Assembly: GCA_021234155.1 (NCBI GenBank)
Contig: JAJEKV010000059.1
Location: forward strand, 3,355,167 to 3,419,166
DNA: 64,000 bases
DNA from: Isoetes taiwanensis
Taxonomy: Eukaryota > Streptophyta > Lycopodiopsida > Isoetales > Isoetaceae
Direction of reading: 5' to 3'
The notes below the pieces were generated by a model. The model ran no database searches. It saw only the letters and a list, made by a program, of their open reading frames with translations, and was not told the origin of the DNA. Shown here in pieces: positions 25,690 to 37,330 of the stretch (the stretch's first letter is position 1; every line of letters begins with the position of its first letter). The position numbers and the translations under genes were made by a program.

Positions 25690-26840
25690 AGTCGGAGACG
25701 ACTCACCCATCAAACTCCTTCATAAACTCTGGGTATTGCTTCTCCAAATCCTGCTTCAATACCCATGTCGCGTCTTCCACGGGCAAGTGCTTCCACTTGA
25801 CCAAATTTGGAGGAATTGAGACCACCTAGTCCTCTTGAATGACTTATCAAGAAGGAATTCAGGCACTATTTCAACTTGATCCTCCGTCATTTCCAACAAA
25901 GTTGGAGTATCCAAAACCTCCTCGGGGTTAGGATCGTGCCTTTTCAATAAACTCACATGGAAGACCTTAAGGTGGGCCAAGGGATCCAACTTGTAGGCTT
26001 GAGAGCCCACTCTTCTCCAAGATGCGTGAGCGGACCAGCCCACCTCGGGTGAGCTTCTTACAATTGCCGATCGCGAAGCTTCCCTTGCCTAACCTTTACT
26101 TGGGCCAACTTTATCGCCACAACAAAACAACTCTCGAGGAGTTTTATCTCTATCGCTAGACTCTTGGATGTGCCCATGCTGATTGAAGATATCCTCACAC
26201 TTCTACCAAAAGCTACCGCGATATATCTTTGTTGTTGTTGAAACTTCCACCTTGGGCACTAAATTATGCCACATAACTAGGGTCAAGCATTGATAAGCGT
26301 AATCGATCATGGGGAGACATCTTCGATGACTCTTGCTTCATATTATTGTACATAATTGACCAGGTGGATGTACTCGGCCCATTTGGATTACTTGTTCCAA
26401 TCATAGTTTCTCAATGTGCTCTCCAAATTTGTGTTGGTGCGGTCCCTTTGCCGATTTGACTGCAAATGATGAGCAAAACTCATCAACAAGTTGGTGCAGC
26501 TTCGTGTTGAAGAAGTCTTGCTAAACGTCGCTAAAGAACTTGGATCTCTATTGGTGATGATCGACATTGCCTTCCATGCAGCCTAAAAAGAACTCTTATT
26601 TAGACCACTGCGGCTAGGTCCAAGGCGGTGTCTATGGTGTGGCATGGCAAGTATGTGCCCTTTTGATAAACTATATACCACAACCATCAAGGCTTCAAAG
26701 CTTCTTGTTGTCCTTGGAAGGCCAACTATAAAACCCATGTTGAAGACTTCCCACTTGGCGTCTGGCACCGCCCAAGGTTCCAAAACTCCTAAAATTCGAA
26801 GTTGTTCCGCCCTTGTCTGCTGATGCCACTGACATTCTTG
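25690..26840 (-). pseudogene. Gypsy integrase remnant
   Basis: Two pieces are readable. At 26783-26583 is an integrase-core segment (KWEVFNMGFIVGLPRTTRSFEALMVVV), the familiar W-x-M-DF-VGLP-T stretch with its Asp changed to Gly. At 26043-25756 is the C-terminal domain with YKLDPLAHLKVFHVSLLKR followed by the DPNPEEVLD linker typical of plant gypsy polyproteins. Stops and frame changes separate them. The product would have inserted cDNA into chromosomes; this copy cannot. Confidence 0.8.
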
Positions 26841-27069
26841 GATATATCGACTATCGCTTCTTCATGTCCGCCAGAAGTAGCTACTTCTAATCTTGAAGTA
26901 GACCTTTATAAATTTTGCATAGCGGAAATAGGGCTATTATCGTGTCTGGAAAATTTTTCTTACTCCTTATGCTTTGAGTATAGTTGTTCTTTGATATTAA
27001 AGATTACCTTCCTTTTTAAAATATTTGAAGGTTTCTCTCTCTTAATCCGTTCTTGCACTCTTGTAAGGA

Positions 27070-27425
27070 CTAGCCCATCATGTGCTTGAACTCCATGTTG
27101 GGAAAGATGGCTTCTTCTATCTTCTTGCCGATTTCGCTGCGAAGTGGAGATGGCATTGCAAGTTGCTGCTTCAAAAGCTTGCCAATGAGTGGCGGCGTCT
27201 TAACATCTCCACGGCTGCATGCTCTTCCATTGATTTGTTTGTAGATCATGATGTCGTCGAAGAGAATTGATGAAGAAATCATCCAAGGAATCTTGAAGAT
27301 GTCGATCCTCAAATGCATACGAGTTGGTGGAGCATTCCATAGACTCAAGAGCATCATTGTGTGGAAGTGATAGTGCCCATACCAAGTTTTGAAGGAGTCT
27401 TATAATTATCTTCCCCTTCATCCTT
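27070..27425 (-). pseudogene. Gypsy reverse transcriptase remnant
   Basis: In minus frames between 27421 and 27070 there is a decayed PFGL-NAPxTF-like segment (LSLWNAPPTRM) followed shortly by FDDIMIY, which corresponds to the catalytic FFDDILIY core of Ty3/gypsy reverse transcriptase. Frames change between the pieces and no long reading frame survives. Confidence 0.75.
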
Positions 27426-29009
27426 ATTTTTTGATTGCCCGAGCTTAAGTCGATTTTGTAGAAGAAGAATCACCTTCTTGGGGCTAATCCATTATGTCGT
27501 TGCTTGTTGAGCTGCCCATGGTTGATATACACCTTTAAACTTCCATCTTGGCGAAAGGATCCCCACTCCTACAACCGCTTCTTGAGCTCGCTAGCTTCCG
27601 GAAGTGCTGATTCTATAAAGAGCCTTGGCGATCGGCTCGGCCTCCGGTGCAAGAGTGATTTCAGACTCTATGCCTCTATAGAGCAAAAGCTCTCAAATTT
27701 CACGGAGATATATCATGGGACTTCTTGATTAACTTAGAAATTGCCCAAGGGCGTTTGTTTCAAGTAGCATCTTCCTTCTTACTATTGCGGATTAGGAATT
27801 CGACAACTTGTAGCTGTGTATGACCTCATTCCTCATGATGCACTTAAGTAATTGCTTTTTGACACATACGTTTAACGATTGGAATTACTTAACTTAAATT
27901 ATAAGGTACTTGCCCTTTAGTCTTTGGGATAAGTATCTCTTGCTTATAATAATCAATTATTGCTTTAGCCGACTTTAATATTGCATGCTTATTGTGAGGT
28001 CATAATTGCTAATGTACATAAGTTGGTGCCGATGCTCTACTTTGCTTCGCTCTAGGTTGATGTCGAACTTGACTCTTGTTCGTTGGTCTTTGCTAATTAC
28101 TTGGCCTTGGCTTAATTCATTGGCCTAGATTTAGACTTAAGAGTCTTGCTCTTAAAGATGTCCGATCATCTAGGAGGTGCAAAATTACAAGTTAAAGAAC
28201 TACTTACATAAATCCTATGGCCACAAGTTAGTCGGCATGACATTACTTTTGGGCACACATAGAAAACTATATGATTAGATAATTATTCTTGTTTTAGATC
28301 TAATCTATACTCTAGGATCTACCCTTTCTTAATTATTGCCCTCTTGAAATAGCCCCACCTTTGAGTTGATGCCATCTAAGAAGTTGGCGGACTTATTAGA
28401 TTGCTTCCCTTCATTTGGTCGGATTATTCCTTATCTTTTTGGAAGTACTTCGTCATATACATGGTCGACGGTTATCCTATTATTGAATCCTTCTTAGCGA
28501 GGTGATCAAACTCACGAAGAGGTTCCAATATGTTGGATATCACCGACAATGTATACAATTATTGTACTCCATACCTTTCTTCCCAATCCTTGAAGCTTGC
28601 TCAATTCTTGGGTCCCTCTTTCTAAAAAGAAAAGACAAAATCTACTCGAAATTTCGGTCCCAATCCCATCATGGATGCTATCACCCATAATTCTAAGAGA
28701 CTCAACTATCGATAGGTCCTCTAGCTTGCTCAAAGCTGGTGTAGTCGTTAGTATTTTGGAGTAGCAAGGCGATGATCCATAATTTGTTGAAAGAATCTAG
28801 TATCCTTGGAGTTGTTGCATGATCATTCAAGTGCCCCTTTCTTTTGTCGAACATATTTCGACTCGATCGTCCTTAATGTTGATGTTGACTATCTTTATTA
28901 ACGTTATCCCTCTTAGTGGACTTGCTGATGTAGTGGCGCGACCTAAGGTTGGTGTTGCATCCCAAAGGCTTGAAGGTCATGTTCACCATTGCGTAGAATC
29001 TTTTCGTGT

Positions 29010-29545
29010 TTAACTCATGCCTCGAAGGTTATTAGATTCGAGGATGATTCTTCTAACTCTTGAATTGATATTGTTGTGTTGAGCTTGTTGATTTGATTCT
29101 TCATTTTGGCGACATGCCTTTGTTATAAGACCGATGACAATGTTGAGTACTTTACCACTTCTAAGCTGTGCAACTTCTCTTCTTTGAGAGGAGTTTGTGT
29201 GCATCTATCCGCAAGGACTAATCTTGGTGATCAATTAATAATTACGGTATTTGGTCCCTCATGATGCCTCTTTTTGATGGTGTTTGACCTCCATCTCTGG
29301 GCGAGAAGATTGTCGTGATCTTGAGATAATTTGTCAAGGTTGATCAACTGCTCACAAGTATCGGGGCTGATGAGGAAGAAGTTTGTTGCGCCATTTTGCC
29401 ATATTCCTATTCTGAGAAGCCCACCTTTGCTGGTTTGTAGTACCTCCTTAGTCAAGCATGTTTGCTTGAAGTCCAAATCTGATACTACTATGGCACGGGT
29501 ACCTATGATAATTTCCCTTCCGAGGAGGTTTGTCGATCTCATTCT
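29010..29545 (-). pseudogene. Gypsy gag-pol junction remnant
   Basis: Minus frames at 29542-29231 (GREIIIGTRAIVVSDLDFKQ) and 29204-29010 (AQLRSGKVLNIV) lie between the gag-like and reverse transcriptase parts. LRSGKV- is a word I know from plant gypsy gag-pol junctions ahead of the protease. No intact protease motif is visible. Confidence 0.45.
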
Positions 29546-30892
29546 TTAGGGCTCTTGATATCATAAGTCGATGAAGTCTACTTGTTGGTGGCGTGGCTGT
29601 GACATTAGTCATCGATGTGGGGTCATTCCTCGAGGCAATATGGCACTTGGAGTATCCTTGACTAGGAGATACCCTTCCCCTAATGTGAGCAATTTTGTAA
29701 GTGCCATGATGCCCATTATTATTTGCATAGCCCTCTTGGCGGTCTTGTGTCTAATCTTGATGTCGTAATCGTCCTTCCTTTGGCCTCCTCTTTATTATTT
29801 GTGTTCGGGCTTCCACGTACACCATCTTAGCCTTTGATTTGCTGAAGCTTCCTCCATAAGGTTGCCCTCTGCTTCGATTCGTTGATGTTGTCGAGTGGCT
29901 CCTTTGTCGAGGCTCGAGGATGCAGAAGGTTCTCTCGACTGCTTTTTACTGCCCTAAGCACAAGGTAACTAATACTACCACAAGAACAATTTCTTATATC
30001 TACTAACTCTACAAACCCTATTTTTATGCCTTTATCCACTCTCCCTCAATTGCCCCACTTGGCACTTTACTAGGCACTGAGAAAGGTACTTATATACTGT
30101 TATGGGGTGGTAGAAGGAGACTCATTCACTGGGTGTACTTGGTGTGCTAGATTGAATTACTTAAATAGAATTACTTCCTAGACAATTATCTATGATACAA
30201 GGGCATGGCTGAAAACACTTGATGATAGTGCACCTATGACGTGTGTTGGTGTATCATACCAACGTGTGACAGCAATTCCTAAGGCCTTGGCAACTAGCTG
30301 GGTTTCTAAGAAAAGGTTTAATTATACTACCTATATGTAGACAAGAAGACACTTAGCAAGACAAGAGCGACAACTAAGCTGTGATGATTGCAGATGTCGC
30401 CTCTATCTAGCTTAAGGATCTTGGTTCTAACTCTTGGTCATATTGGCAAATGATGTCGGTGTAATAGGGAGTTCTAGTCAAAATGGCATGGAGATCAAAG
30501 AGATGATCAAAGACATGGAAGTCTTGCTCGGCAGGGAAATCACGGATGTGATTGGCCTCACTGTACCATCTAACAAAGCTTGATGGTGCCATTGAGCAGA
30601 GATAGCAATGAAAAATGGCTGCTGGGATTAAGCAAAGGGCTAGAAATCGCCAAAGGAGCTGAGAGCAATTCTGATGGGGAGAAAATGACAAATGAGGGCC
30701 CTTTTTATAGACTAGGGGTACCTCGGGTTCCATTCACAAAGGTTCTTGATGGGGCAGACTTCGAATCTATGGCCATGGTTGTCTAAATGAGCTATCATGA
30801 AGTGCAAATCTAAGCAAAACAAAGCAAGAAACGCTACATGGCAGTTTGTTGGATGAAAATTGGTCAATTTGGGCAAAAATGGGCGAAATCGG

Positions 30893-31092
30893 GTCGCGTC
30901 GCCCAAATGAGGCTTGCGTTCGCGACGCAGAGGCCTTTCGCGCGATGCAACCCGAGTTGACTTTGACTTTGACTATTAATTTTTTTTTTTTTTTTTTTTT
31001 TTTCCAAACCGGTCGGCGGCGCATAAATGAGGCCCTGCGTTCGCGACCAGAGGCCTTCCTTGCGATGCAACCCGAAAGTTGACTTTGACTCC
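30893..31092. repeat. Roughly 80-bp direct duplication around a 25-T run
   Basis: Two similar segments (30895-30978 and about 31010-31092) share AAATGAGGC, TGCGTTCGCGAC, AGAGGCCTT, GCGATGCAACCCGA and TTGACTTTGACT, and flank a poly-T tract of about 25 bases. It is internal to the gypsy element. Poly-T length is likely uncertain. Confidence 0.75.
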
Positions 31093-31525
31093 ATATATAT
31101 ACATACAACCATTACTTCTAGGAACATATATATATAATATATACAAGTTCAAAATCTTATTCAAAGGTTCCTAAATTTCATCTTTTCTAATCCCTCAGCT
31201 AGGTTCATGCTCTTGAGCATAATGGTCATCCTCTTGGCATGAATGGTGCAGATCTTGACCTCCTCGGCTTTGGCCGCTTCCTGGCGAGATCCCGCCATCG
31301 TTGATGTGGTTCAGTAGTCGTGGCCCATCTTGAACTCCTCAATAGACCTTTGATGTAGGCACTCGAAAGAGAGTTTCTGGATCATCAGACTGGTACACTT
31401 GTTGGCAATGTCGAATATTACGAGCAGCTCATCGTCTTTGGGGATTTGGCCCATGGCGGACCTTCTTGAGGGGAATCGAAGTCGAGGTGGTGGAGGCTAG
31501 CTTTTTCGACCCGGTGGCTACCTTG

Positions 31526-32090
31526 TTAGATCCATTGGCGGAGATAATTCTTGCATGCTGCCTTCTTCTTCTCGTACTCCACATCTTGCTTGAGCTTTAA
31601 GTAGCTTCTCGCTGATGTTGCCCTCCTTGGACTGCATTGGATATGGTTGCCGGCGTGGCTCGCGTCATTCGTTCTTGACCTCCTCCTCCTCTTCTTCTTT
31701 AGCCTCTTGCTCCTCCTCTTGTTGTTGTGGTCCTTCTTCCTCGGGCTCATCCTCCTCCAGTTCGTCTAGTTGTGGTTCTCTCCTTGCTTTGCGTCTCTTC
31801 CTCCCTTTTCTTCCGCATTGATTGCTCGCTCCCCTTGCTACTGTTCCTGTGGCTGGGGTTGCTCCTGCTGCTTGTTGCTCAGGTACTCTTCTTGGTGTTG
31901 GTGTTGCTCCTGCTATCGAGGTTGCTCTTGCTACTTGTTCCTTACCCTCTTCTTCCTGTTCTTTGGGGTTGCTCATTCTTAGGGTTGCTCTCTCACGGGT
32001 GGAGCGATTCGTCAGAAGAGCTTGGTGGCCAAGTTCGTCGTCGGCACGGGTCGCGGGGGCCTCACGAATTTGCTTGTCGCCGCCCACCGT
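31526..32090 (-). pseudogene. Gypsy gag-like region, low complexity
   Basis: On minus, downstream of the primer site, a 140-residue frame (32087-31665) is Ala/Thr-rich then extremely Glu-rich. An adjoining frame (31750-31526) is Lys/Arg-rich (KRLKKKRRRRSR) and ends in a stretch containing YLKLKQDVEYEKKKAACKN. Position in the element implies gag; no zinc knuckle is visible. The leucine-rich open frames on the opposite strand are shadows. Confidence 0.5.
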
Positions 32091-32782
32091 GAGTGCTTCA
32101 ACGTTCCGTGCAAGCTGGAGTCTCCAACCTTCCTAGCTACTTGTTTGGTCCTCCTAACAACTTAGCTTCCCTGATGGTGGCCTCTTCGAGCGATCTTGCT
32201 TCTATCTTCGCGGCTCCTTTGGGTCGATCTCGTAAATCTGTTCGTTCGGTGGACACTTTTATGGCAGCTTCGGAGGTTAGCTTCTAATTCGCCCTACAAG
32301 GGTAAAGGAAAGGTTCAAGCTACTATTTGGGAACTTCTAAGGAGTAGAGGCGCTTTTATAGGTTTATTAGCTACTTTTTCTTAAGAGTAAATTTATTATA
32401 ACTATGGGTTAATAATTAAGGTACTTCCCCTAATCACTTAACTATTTTTCAAAATTTCCTAATTCCTTTTTGGGCCAAGTAGTGGTCATTTCACGCCATT
32501 TTCTTTCAAGCTTTCTTTTGAGTGATTTCTCGCTCAATTTTTCGCTTGAAAGGTGCGGTTCATGAACAACTTGAGCTCAATTTTACTAGAAGGTTTCTTT
32601 TGACTATATTATTTCTACCACTTAGACTATACTTGATCTAATTATGACCCTGCTAATGGGGAAAAAATTCTCCCATATTTCGCGGTTCAAGACTGGAATT
32701 CTCATTCCATTCCATAGCTAGGCAGTTAGTCTACCTATTAGGGGATATGGTCAGTGCTAGCTCTTGGTCAACCAAGAACATT

Positions 32783-32794
32783 GCTCTGATACCA
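32783..32794 (-). other. tRNA-Met primer binding site of the gypsy element
   Basis: Minus strand TGGTATCAGAGC, complementary to the 3' end of plant initiator tRNA-Met, begins two bases inside the 5' LTR end. It fixes the element's orientation. Confidence 0.95.
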
Positions 32795-32795
32795 T

Positions 32796-34426
32796 TGTGA
32801 CGCTCCCTGCTAGACATACGGCGCCCGGCCGTACACTCGGCAGGAAATCCCCCGTCCGGCTCAACAACCGCACAGGCCCTCCGTCTATCCCGCACTATGG
32901 AACTCCGGTAGTGCGGAAAGGGATTTCTGAAAGGTGTCTTGCGCGCCCTTCCCCTATGGGCTCCTATCACAGCGGAAGCATAAACAACGTCAGAACTAGC
33001 AATAACAATACAACATACTACCTCGAAGGGTAGTCCATCACATATCCACATGAGCAAAGAAGATAATCATAAACTATAAAACATGAGAGCTCCTACCCAT
33101 GGCTCGACTCATAAGGAGGTAGACCGATTTGGATAGGTCTCAAGATAGAAGCGGAACCGAGTCATAACAATGGCGAGGGGCTGGCATAAGACAATGGCTA
33201 GGGTTGACCACTCCATCCCCCCCTGTGCATACTTTGCGGATGGGCTAAATCAGGCTCGGCATGACTCTAGCCTTAGGGATACGCAATCCCATGGCATCAC
33301 CCATCGGGACTACTCAGTTGCATCTCCCGGTCCGATGAGGCGGGGAAGGGTTGCATCTCCCCTTCCGGGGTCTAGAGGTTCAGGTGGGCGGCTAGAGAAT
33401 CGTGGCGACACGATTCAGTATCGACTTAACCCCCAAAGCGAGCCAAGCCAACACTTGCAGCTCGAGGCGGCGACACCATTGCCCCGAGGGAGGTGTGGGA
33501 CCCATGCCGCCCCCTGCGAAGTGACCGACCATAAGCCTAGCCCAGCGTGGGATCCCCGAAGCCCCCACCGGCGGGGATCCTCCCTCCACATTCCCTCTAG
33601 CCCGTTATGTGGTCTTGGAGTCATATCATAGCCTCGATAGCTGGTGGGCTCCTATGCACAGGCCGCATCTAATAGGAACCAAGGGATCTACTCTAGGAGC
33701 ATACTACATATGGCCCTAGGTCTCTACCCCCCTTCCCAATACAAGAGGAGCAAACATGATCAACCAACATCACATAATCATCATATCCTAAGAATGATCA
33801 TAAGAAGAACATCTTAACCTAATCATACAATCTAACTAATAGTTAGGGTTCATTGATTAGGGTTCAAGATGTTGAATACGGGTTCTAGGATGGCTCTACT
33901 CTAGATACAAGATACTAGCATATCTGGAATGCTAATTCCAGATAAGCTATCACAACTACTATCCTACATACCTGCATACGAAGCTCTCCCTCCAGATCCG
34001 ATTGTGCCTCCATGGTCTTCGACTCACGAGATGCTGCTCCTACTCCAAGAACAAGTCTACCTACCGGGGCTGCGCACCAGCCTATGCCACAACAAGCGAT
34101 GTTGAAGCGGGGTTTGAACGCAGTAGGTGAGTCTCCGGGTGCTAGGGCTGGAAAGAGGCCTAGGGTTAGGGGTTTCAGCCTATATAAGTTAGGTCCACCT
34201 AGGATGCCCCGCGGCACCAATCGGGTGAATCGCGGTGGCGGGTGCCCCAATAGGTTAAGGCCACGTGGATAATGGTCTAACCTATGGTTGGCTAAGTTAT
34301 GAGAATAACTTGGCCATGCCCCCTAATGCCACAATCTATGGTATACAAGGCTATGAAGATAGACTTGTATAGTGACGGATCCAGGAATATACGTATTTAT
34401 GGCGTATATTCCCCTGGACCGTCACA
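32796..34426 (-). repeat. 5' LTR of the gypsy element
   Basis: 1631 bp, matching 23160-24797. It carries TGTGACG at its left end and CGTCACA at its right, next to the ACTTA duplication. Any promoter of the element would lie here, directing transcription leftward and thus antisense to the Ulp1 gene. Confidence 0.95.
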
Positions 34427-34431
34427 ACTTA
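34427..34431. repeat. Target-site duplication ACTTA (right), gypsy element
   Basis: Exact copy of 23155-23159. The codons ACT TAC continue the interrupted gene in phase. Confidence 0.93.
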
Positions 34432-35029
34432 CGAGGAGATCACGGAGGCGGCCATCAAAACAGTTATGCGGGCGTTGCCTGAAGAGCCACCTATCACGAT
34501 TCTGCACCCTCTAAGTCTCCGAGACATCAAGAAATCGGTGAGGCAAGAAAGAGACGACCCGAGTACGGGTGTGCCCCTACCGTCAAAGGTCATGGCTGCC
34601 TTCTCGGATGACGATTCCGAAATAGATGAGAGGCATTACTTGATGGGATACTATTACAGTTTGAAGAAGACCAAGCATTGTTGTTTGGTACCCGGGTGTG
34701 TTTGGGAGACAGTTAAGAGGAAGCGAATGGAGAAGCATTTGAAGGATGAACACGGTCCGGGCAAAGGGTTGAGCTGGCTCCTGAGGGAGAAGAAGGCGTG
34801 AAAAGGTGAAACGTAAGAGGCGTAGAAGGTAGGGACATGTATCAGTACCGATAATGATATGCCCGAACCCTCAATACAAATATAAGGTAAATTTGAGGAG
34901 GTACTTGAAAAGGTGCAGGGCCAACGCCGAGGTAATCGCCAAGGCTCATGTACAGAACTCGGGGATTGTAGATGAAGATGAAGCAGAAGCGGCTGTGGCG
35001 GATTACGCTTAACGAAAGTATGTTGCCCG
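34432..35029 (+). CDS. C2H2-type zinc finger segment of the Ulp1-element gene
   Basis: The frame resumes at the insertion site and stays open to 34801. It contains PEEPPITILHPLSLRDI, an acidic stretch (SDDDSEID), then CCLVPGCVWETVKRKRMEKH with a second His five residues later, a C-x4-C-x12-H-x4-H finger. After the stop at 34799 a second frame at 34889-35010 continues as a basic then acidic segment (ANAEVIAKAHVQNSG, DEDEAEAAVADYA), so a frameshift or a missed short intron is likely. A DNA- or protein-binding role upstream of the protease domain is inferred. The order C2H2 then Ulp1 suggests it is part of the same product. Confidence 0.6.
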
Positions 35030-35035
35030 CCGTTT

Positions 35036-36681
35036 TTGTCGAAAGTGGGGAGGCGAAGAAAGAAATCAAACCGCACGCATAAACGGAATATTGAGGCTGG
35101 GTATGGATTGGAGGGCACACCGGAAGAATTGTGGTTGGAGAGTGTAGACTCCGTGAAGGCGGATCTGAACCGGGACATCCTGAAGTGTGCACGACATGGT
35201 ACTGAGGCCCAGAAATCAGATGTGGAGCACCAGGAAGCAGATGCGGAGACACCTAGATCGAAGCTTGCAAGTCTGACGTCCACGCTGTCGTTGGCTTCTG
35301 ATGGCGCACCCGTGAAGGTGAAGGTGTCTGCAGTGCGGGATGATCTGGGCATCTCACCCATGCCGGACTTCTCTGCCATGCCAGAGTTTGGGCCGCAGGA
35401 TAAGACAAAAATTTTGAGCATATCTCCTTCGAAAACCAGAACTATGCTATCCCTACCTTTAGATTATTTCCTGCCTATTGAGTTCCTTCAGAAAATCGAG
35501 GATCTATACAATATCAATTGGTCTACCAGAAAGGGAAAAAGAGGTGCGGCCAAAAGTGCTAAAAATATGGTTCTCTCTTACAATTGCCAGTGGCCTGTGC
35601 ATGTAAAAAGCAGGTTGTGGGCTTGGGGTTCTGTGAAGATGGGCGAATTCGTTGTCGAGCGAGAGCAGGCAATTTGCTTCGAGCTTAACGGGACAGATGA
35701 TCCTGAAAGGATGCGGGAGTCTTGGATCAATGAGGAGTCTGTGGGCTGTTATCTCCAGTAAGTTCATGGCCGCTATGGATTTTGTGTGCTGCGTGGCTGA
35801 TGGTTGCTTCCATTTCAGAGTTTTATCACACGCCATACCGGTGGAGAAGAGGAGCGAGCACCAGTGGATTCATCCCGCCCTCCTAGGTCTGTTTCTGGAG
35901 AAGGCAGAACACCTGTGGCCGAAATTCCTCCCACCCTCGCCTCGAATTAAGGGTCCGGTGAAGAAAAAGGGTATGGTCAGGGATCCCATGGAGGAAATCC
36001 TCTTTTACTGGATGCCTGTATGCCACGGGTGAGAACTTTCATTCCCTGTTGTGTTCATGGTTTATTTCTCCAGTGACCTGAAATCGGATTGCCTTGCAGA
36101 TCGCATTGGAGTCTCTACATATTCTGTTACCACCATGGCATCTGCCAGGCACTTGGAGCGCCCACTCCCTCTCTGCTACATTTCGATTGCGTGCGAGGCT
36201 ACCATAACACTGCTGAGACGGCCGCCAGAGGGTAAGCTCGGACATCTGTCTTTTTCCACAGTCTCCCTTAGTAGTGACAGTTTTCCTCTCTCCCATTCTG
36301 GCAGATTACTCAAAAAAATCCATCAATCATGGAACGGGAACATTCCTGAGTGGTACGGCTGTCCAGTTATGATGTTAGAATGTCCACAACAGGACAACGG
36401 CTCAGATTGTGGTATTTACACCATATTGTATGCGAAGTGGTTCATTCACGATTTCATTTTGAAGAGCGCAGATGAGGCATACCCCCAGGTAAAAACCTGC
36501 ATTCCTATTACTGTCTTCTCCATCACCTTCGAAATCGGTGGTTTTCATTTCCGGGTTATTTCTTGTGTTGCAGATTAATAGGAAATGGTTCAATCGAGTG
36601 GCGGTCGCAAATTGCAGGAAAAGCTTCTGCTTCATGCTAGGGAAGCTGCACCAAGGCCTTGTGACAAGGGACAGTACATGA
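35036..36681 (+). CDS. Ulp1-like (C48) cysteine protease, five exons
   Basis: Exons 35036-35757, 35819-36028, 36100-36231, 36305-36488 and 36574-36681 are joined by four GT-AG introns of only 61-85 bp, and splicing keeps one frame to the stop at 36679. The catalytic domain is complete: HGSHWSLYIF gives the His (36104-36106), LLHFDC the Asp (36185-36187) and QQDNGSDCGIY the Cys (36408-36410) with the Gln of the oxyanion hole just before. Ulp1 proteases mature and remove SUMO-type modifiers; transposon-borne copies are established in plant MULEs, but their job there is unknown. The N-terminal part is basic (SKVGRRRKKSNRTHKR) and of no known fold. The start at 35036 is only the first Met of this frame; the gene probably began left of the gypsy insertion. 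Confidence 0.85.
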
Positions 36682-36768
36682 TCTTGGATTATGCTGAACA
36701 TGGATATGAAACTGCCTGCACAGTTTATTTTGCACTAATATATAATTAGCACAGTCTTCTCTACTGAC

Positions 36769-36850
36769 ATATGATTGGCACAGCCTTTTTGGTGAATTGT
36801 GTATGATTAGCACAGCCTTTTTGGTGAATTGTGTATGATAGGCACAGCTT
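36769..36850 (+). repeat. About 40-bp tandem repeat after the Ulp1 gene
   Basis: The unit ATGATTGGCACAGCCTTTTT followed by GGTGAATTGTGT occurs twice and starts a third time (ATGATAGGCACAGC). It lies 90-170 bp past the stop codon, probably in the 3' untranslated region. Confidence 0.8.
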
Positions 36851-37004
36851 ATTCTTATTTTTCGAACCTTCTAATCAGTAGATGTATTGGATTTATTATG
36901 CATGGTGGATGCTTAAAATCTAGATTTGTGTACTGGTCCCAACGACAAGTGTCCAGAAATACCATGTCCACAAAAACTTCCACCTAATAAATTCATAAGA
37001 CTAG

Positions 37005-37330
37005 TATTTATACGGTCCGTATAACATGTGCTGCTACGAACACAATATCACATGGCTCCTCTTCGTATGAAATTTGTGTAGATAGCTGAAGGACTTGGTG
37101 TCCAGATAAACCCTGCCATCATTAACTTCTACCGCACACAATGGTGAGAATAGTATTTATACGATATGTATAACATGTTAGGCGAAGGACATCTGTCCAG
37201 ATAAACCATTGCCAGAAATACTTGCACCAATTGCATTGAAAAGAGTAGTTTTTATACGGTCCGTATAACATGTGCTTCCATGATTAAGTTATACCAAGGT
37301 TGTCATACGGTCCGTGTGAAATAACATATG
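37005..37330. repeat. TATACGGTCCGTATA palindromes, four copies
   Basis: The word TTATACGGTCCGTATAACAT occurs at about 37009-37028 and 37253-37272, with degenerate versions near 37157 and 37303. It is a 7-bp perfect palindrome around a central T and is followed by CATGTG or CATGTT. Copies are about 100-145 bp apart and alternate with decayed array monomers. Confidence 0.8.

Larger units (their letters stand above)
23160..34426 (-). mobile_element. Ty3/gypsy LTR retrotransposon, complete ends, decayed coding
   Basis: Read on minus: 5' LTR (34426-32796), primer site, gag-like region, protease/reverse transcriptase/integrase remnants, polypurine tract, 3' LTR (24797-23160). Both LTRs start TG and end CA within the imperfect inverted ends TGTGACG and CGTCACA. 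The element is flanked by the 5-bp duplication ACTTA (23155-23159 and 34427-34431). Its coding region is broken by many stops and frame changes, so it is non-autonomous now. It lies antisense to the gene it interrupts. The order integrase after reverse transcriptase and the integrase C-terminus (LKVFHVSLLKRHDP) place it in Ty3/gypsy. Confidence 0.95.

Noticed and set aside
31727-32136. Leu/Cys-rich plus-strand open frames
   Set aside because: They are the reverse of the Glu/Arg-rich gag-like region of the gypsy element.
34654-35421. 255-residue minus-strand open frame
   Set aside because: It is antisense to the zinc finger and Ulp1 exons, whose domains and splice sites are clear, and it shows no domain.
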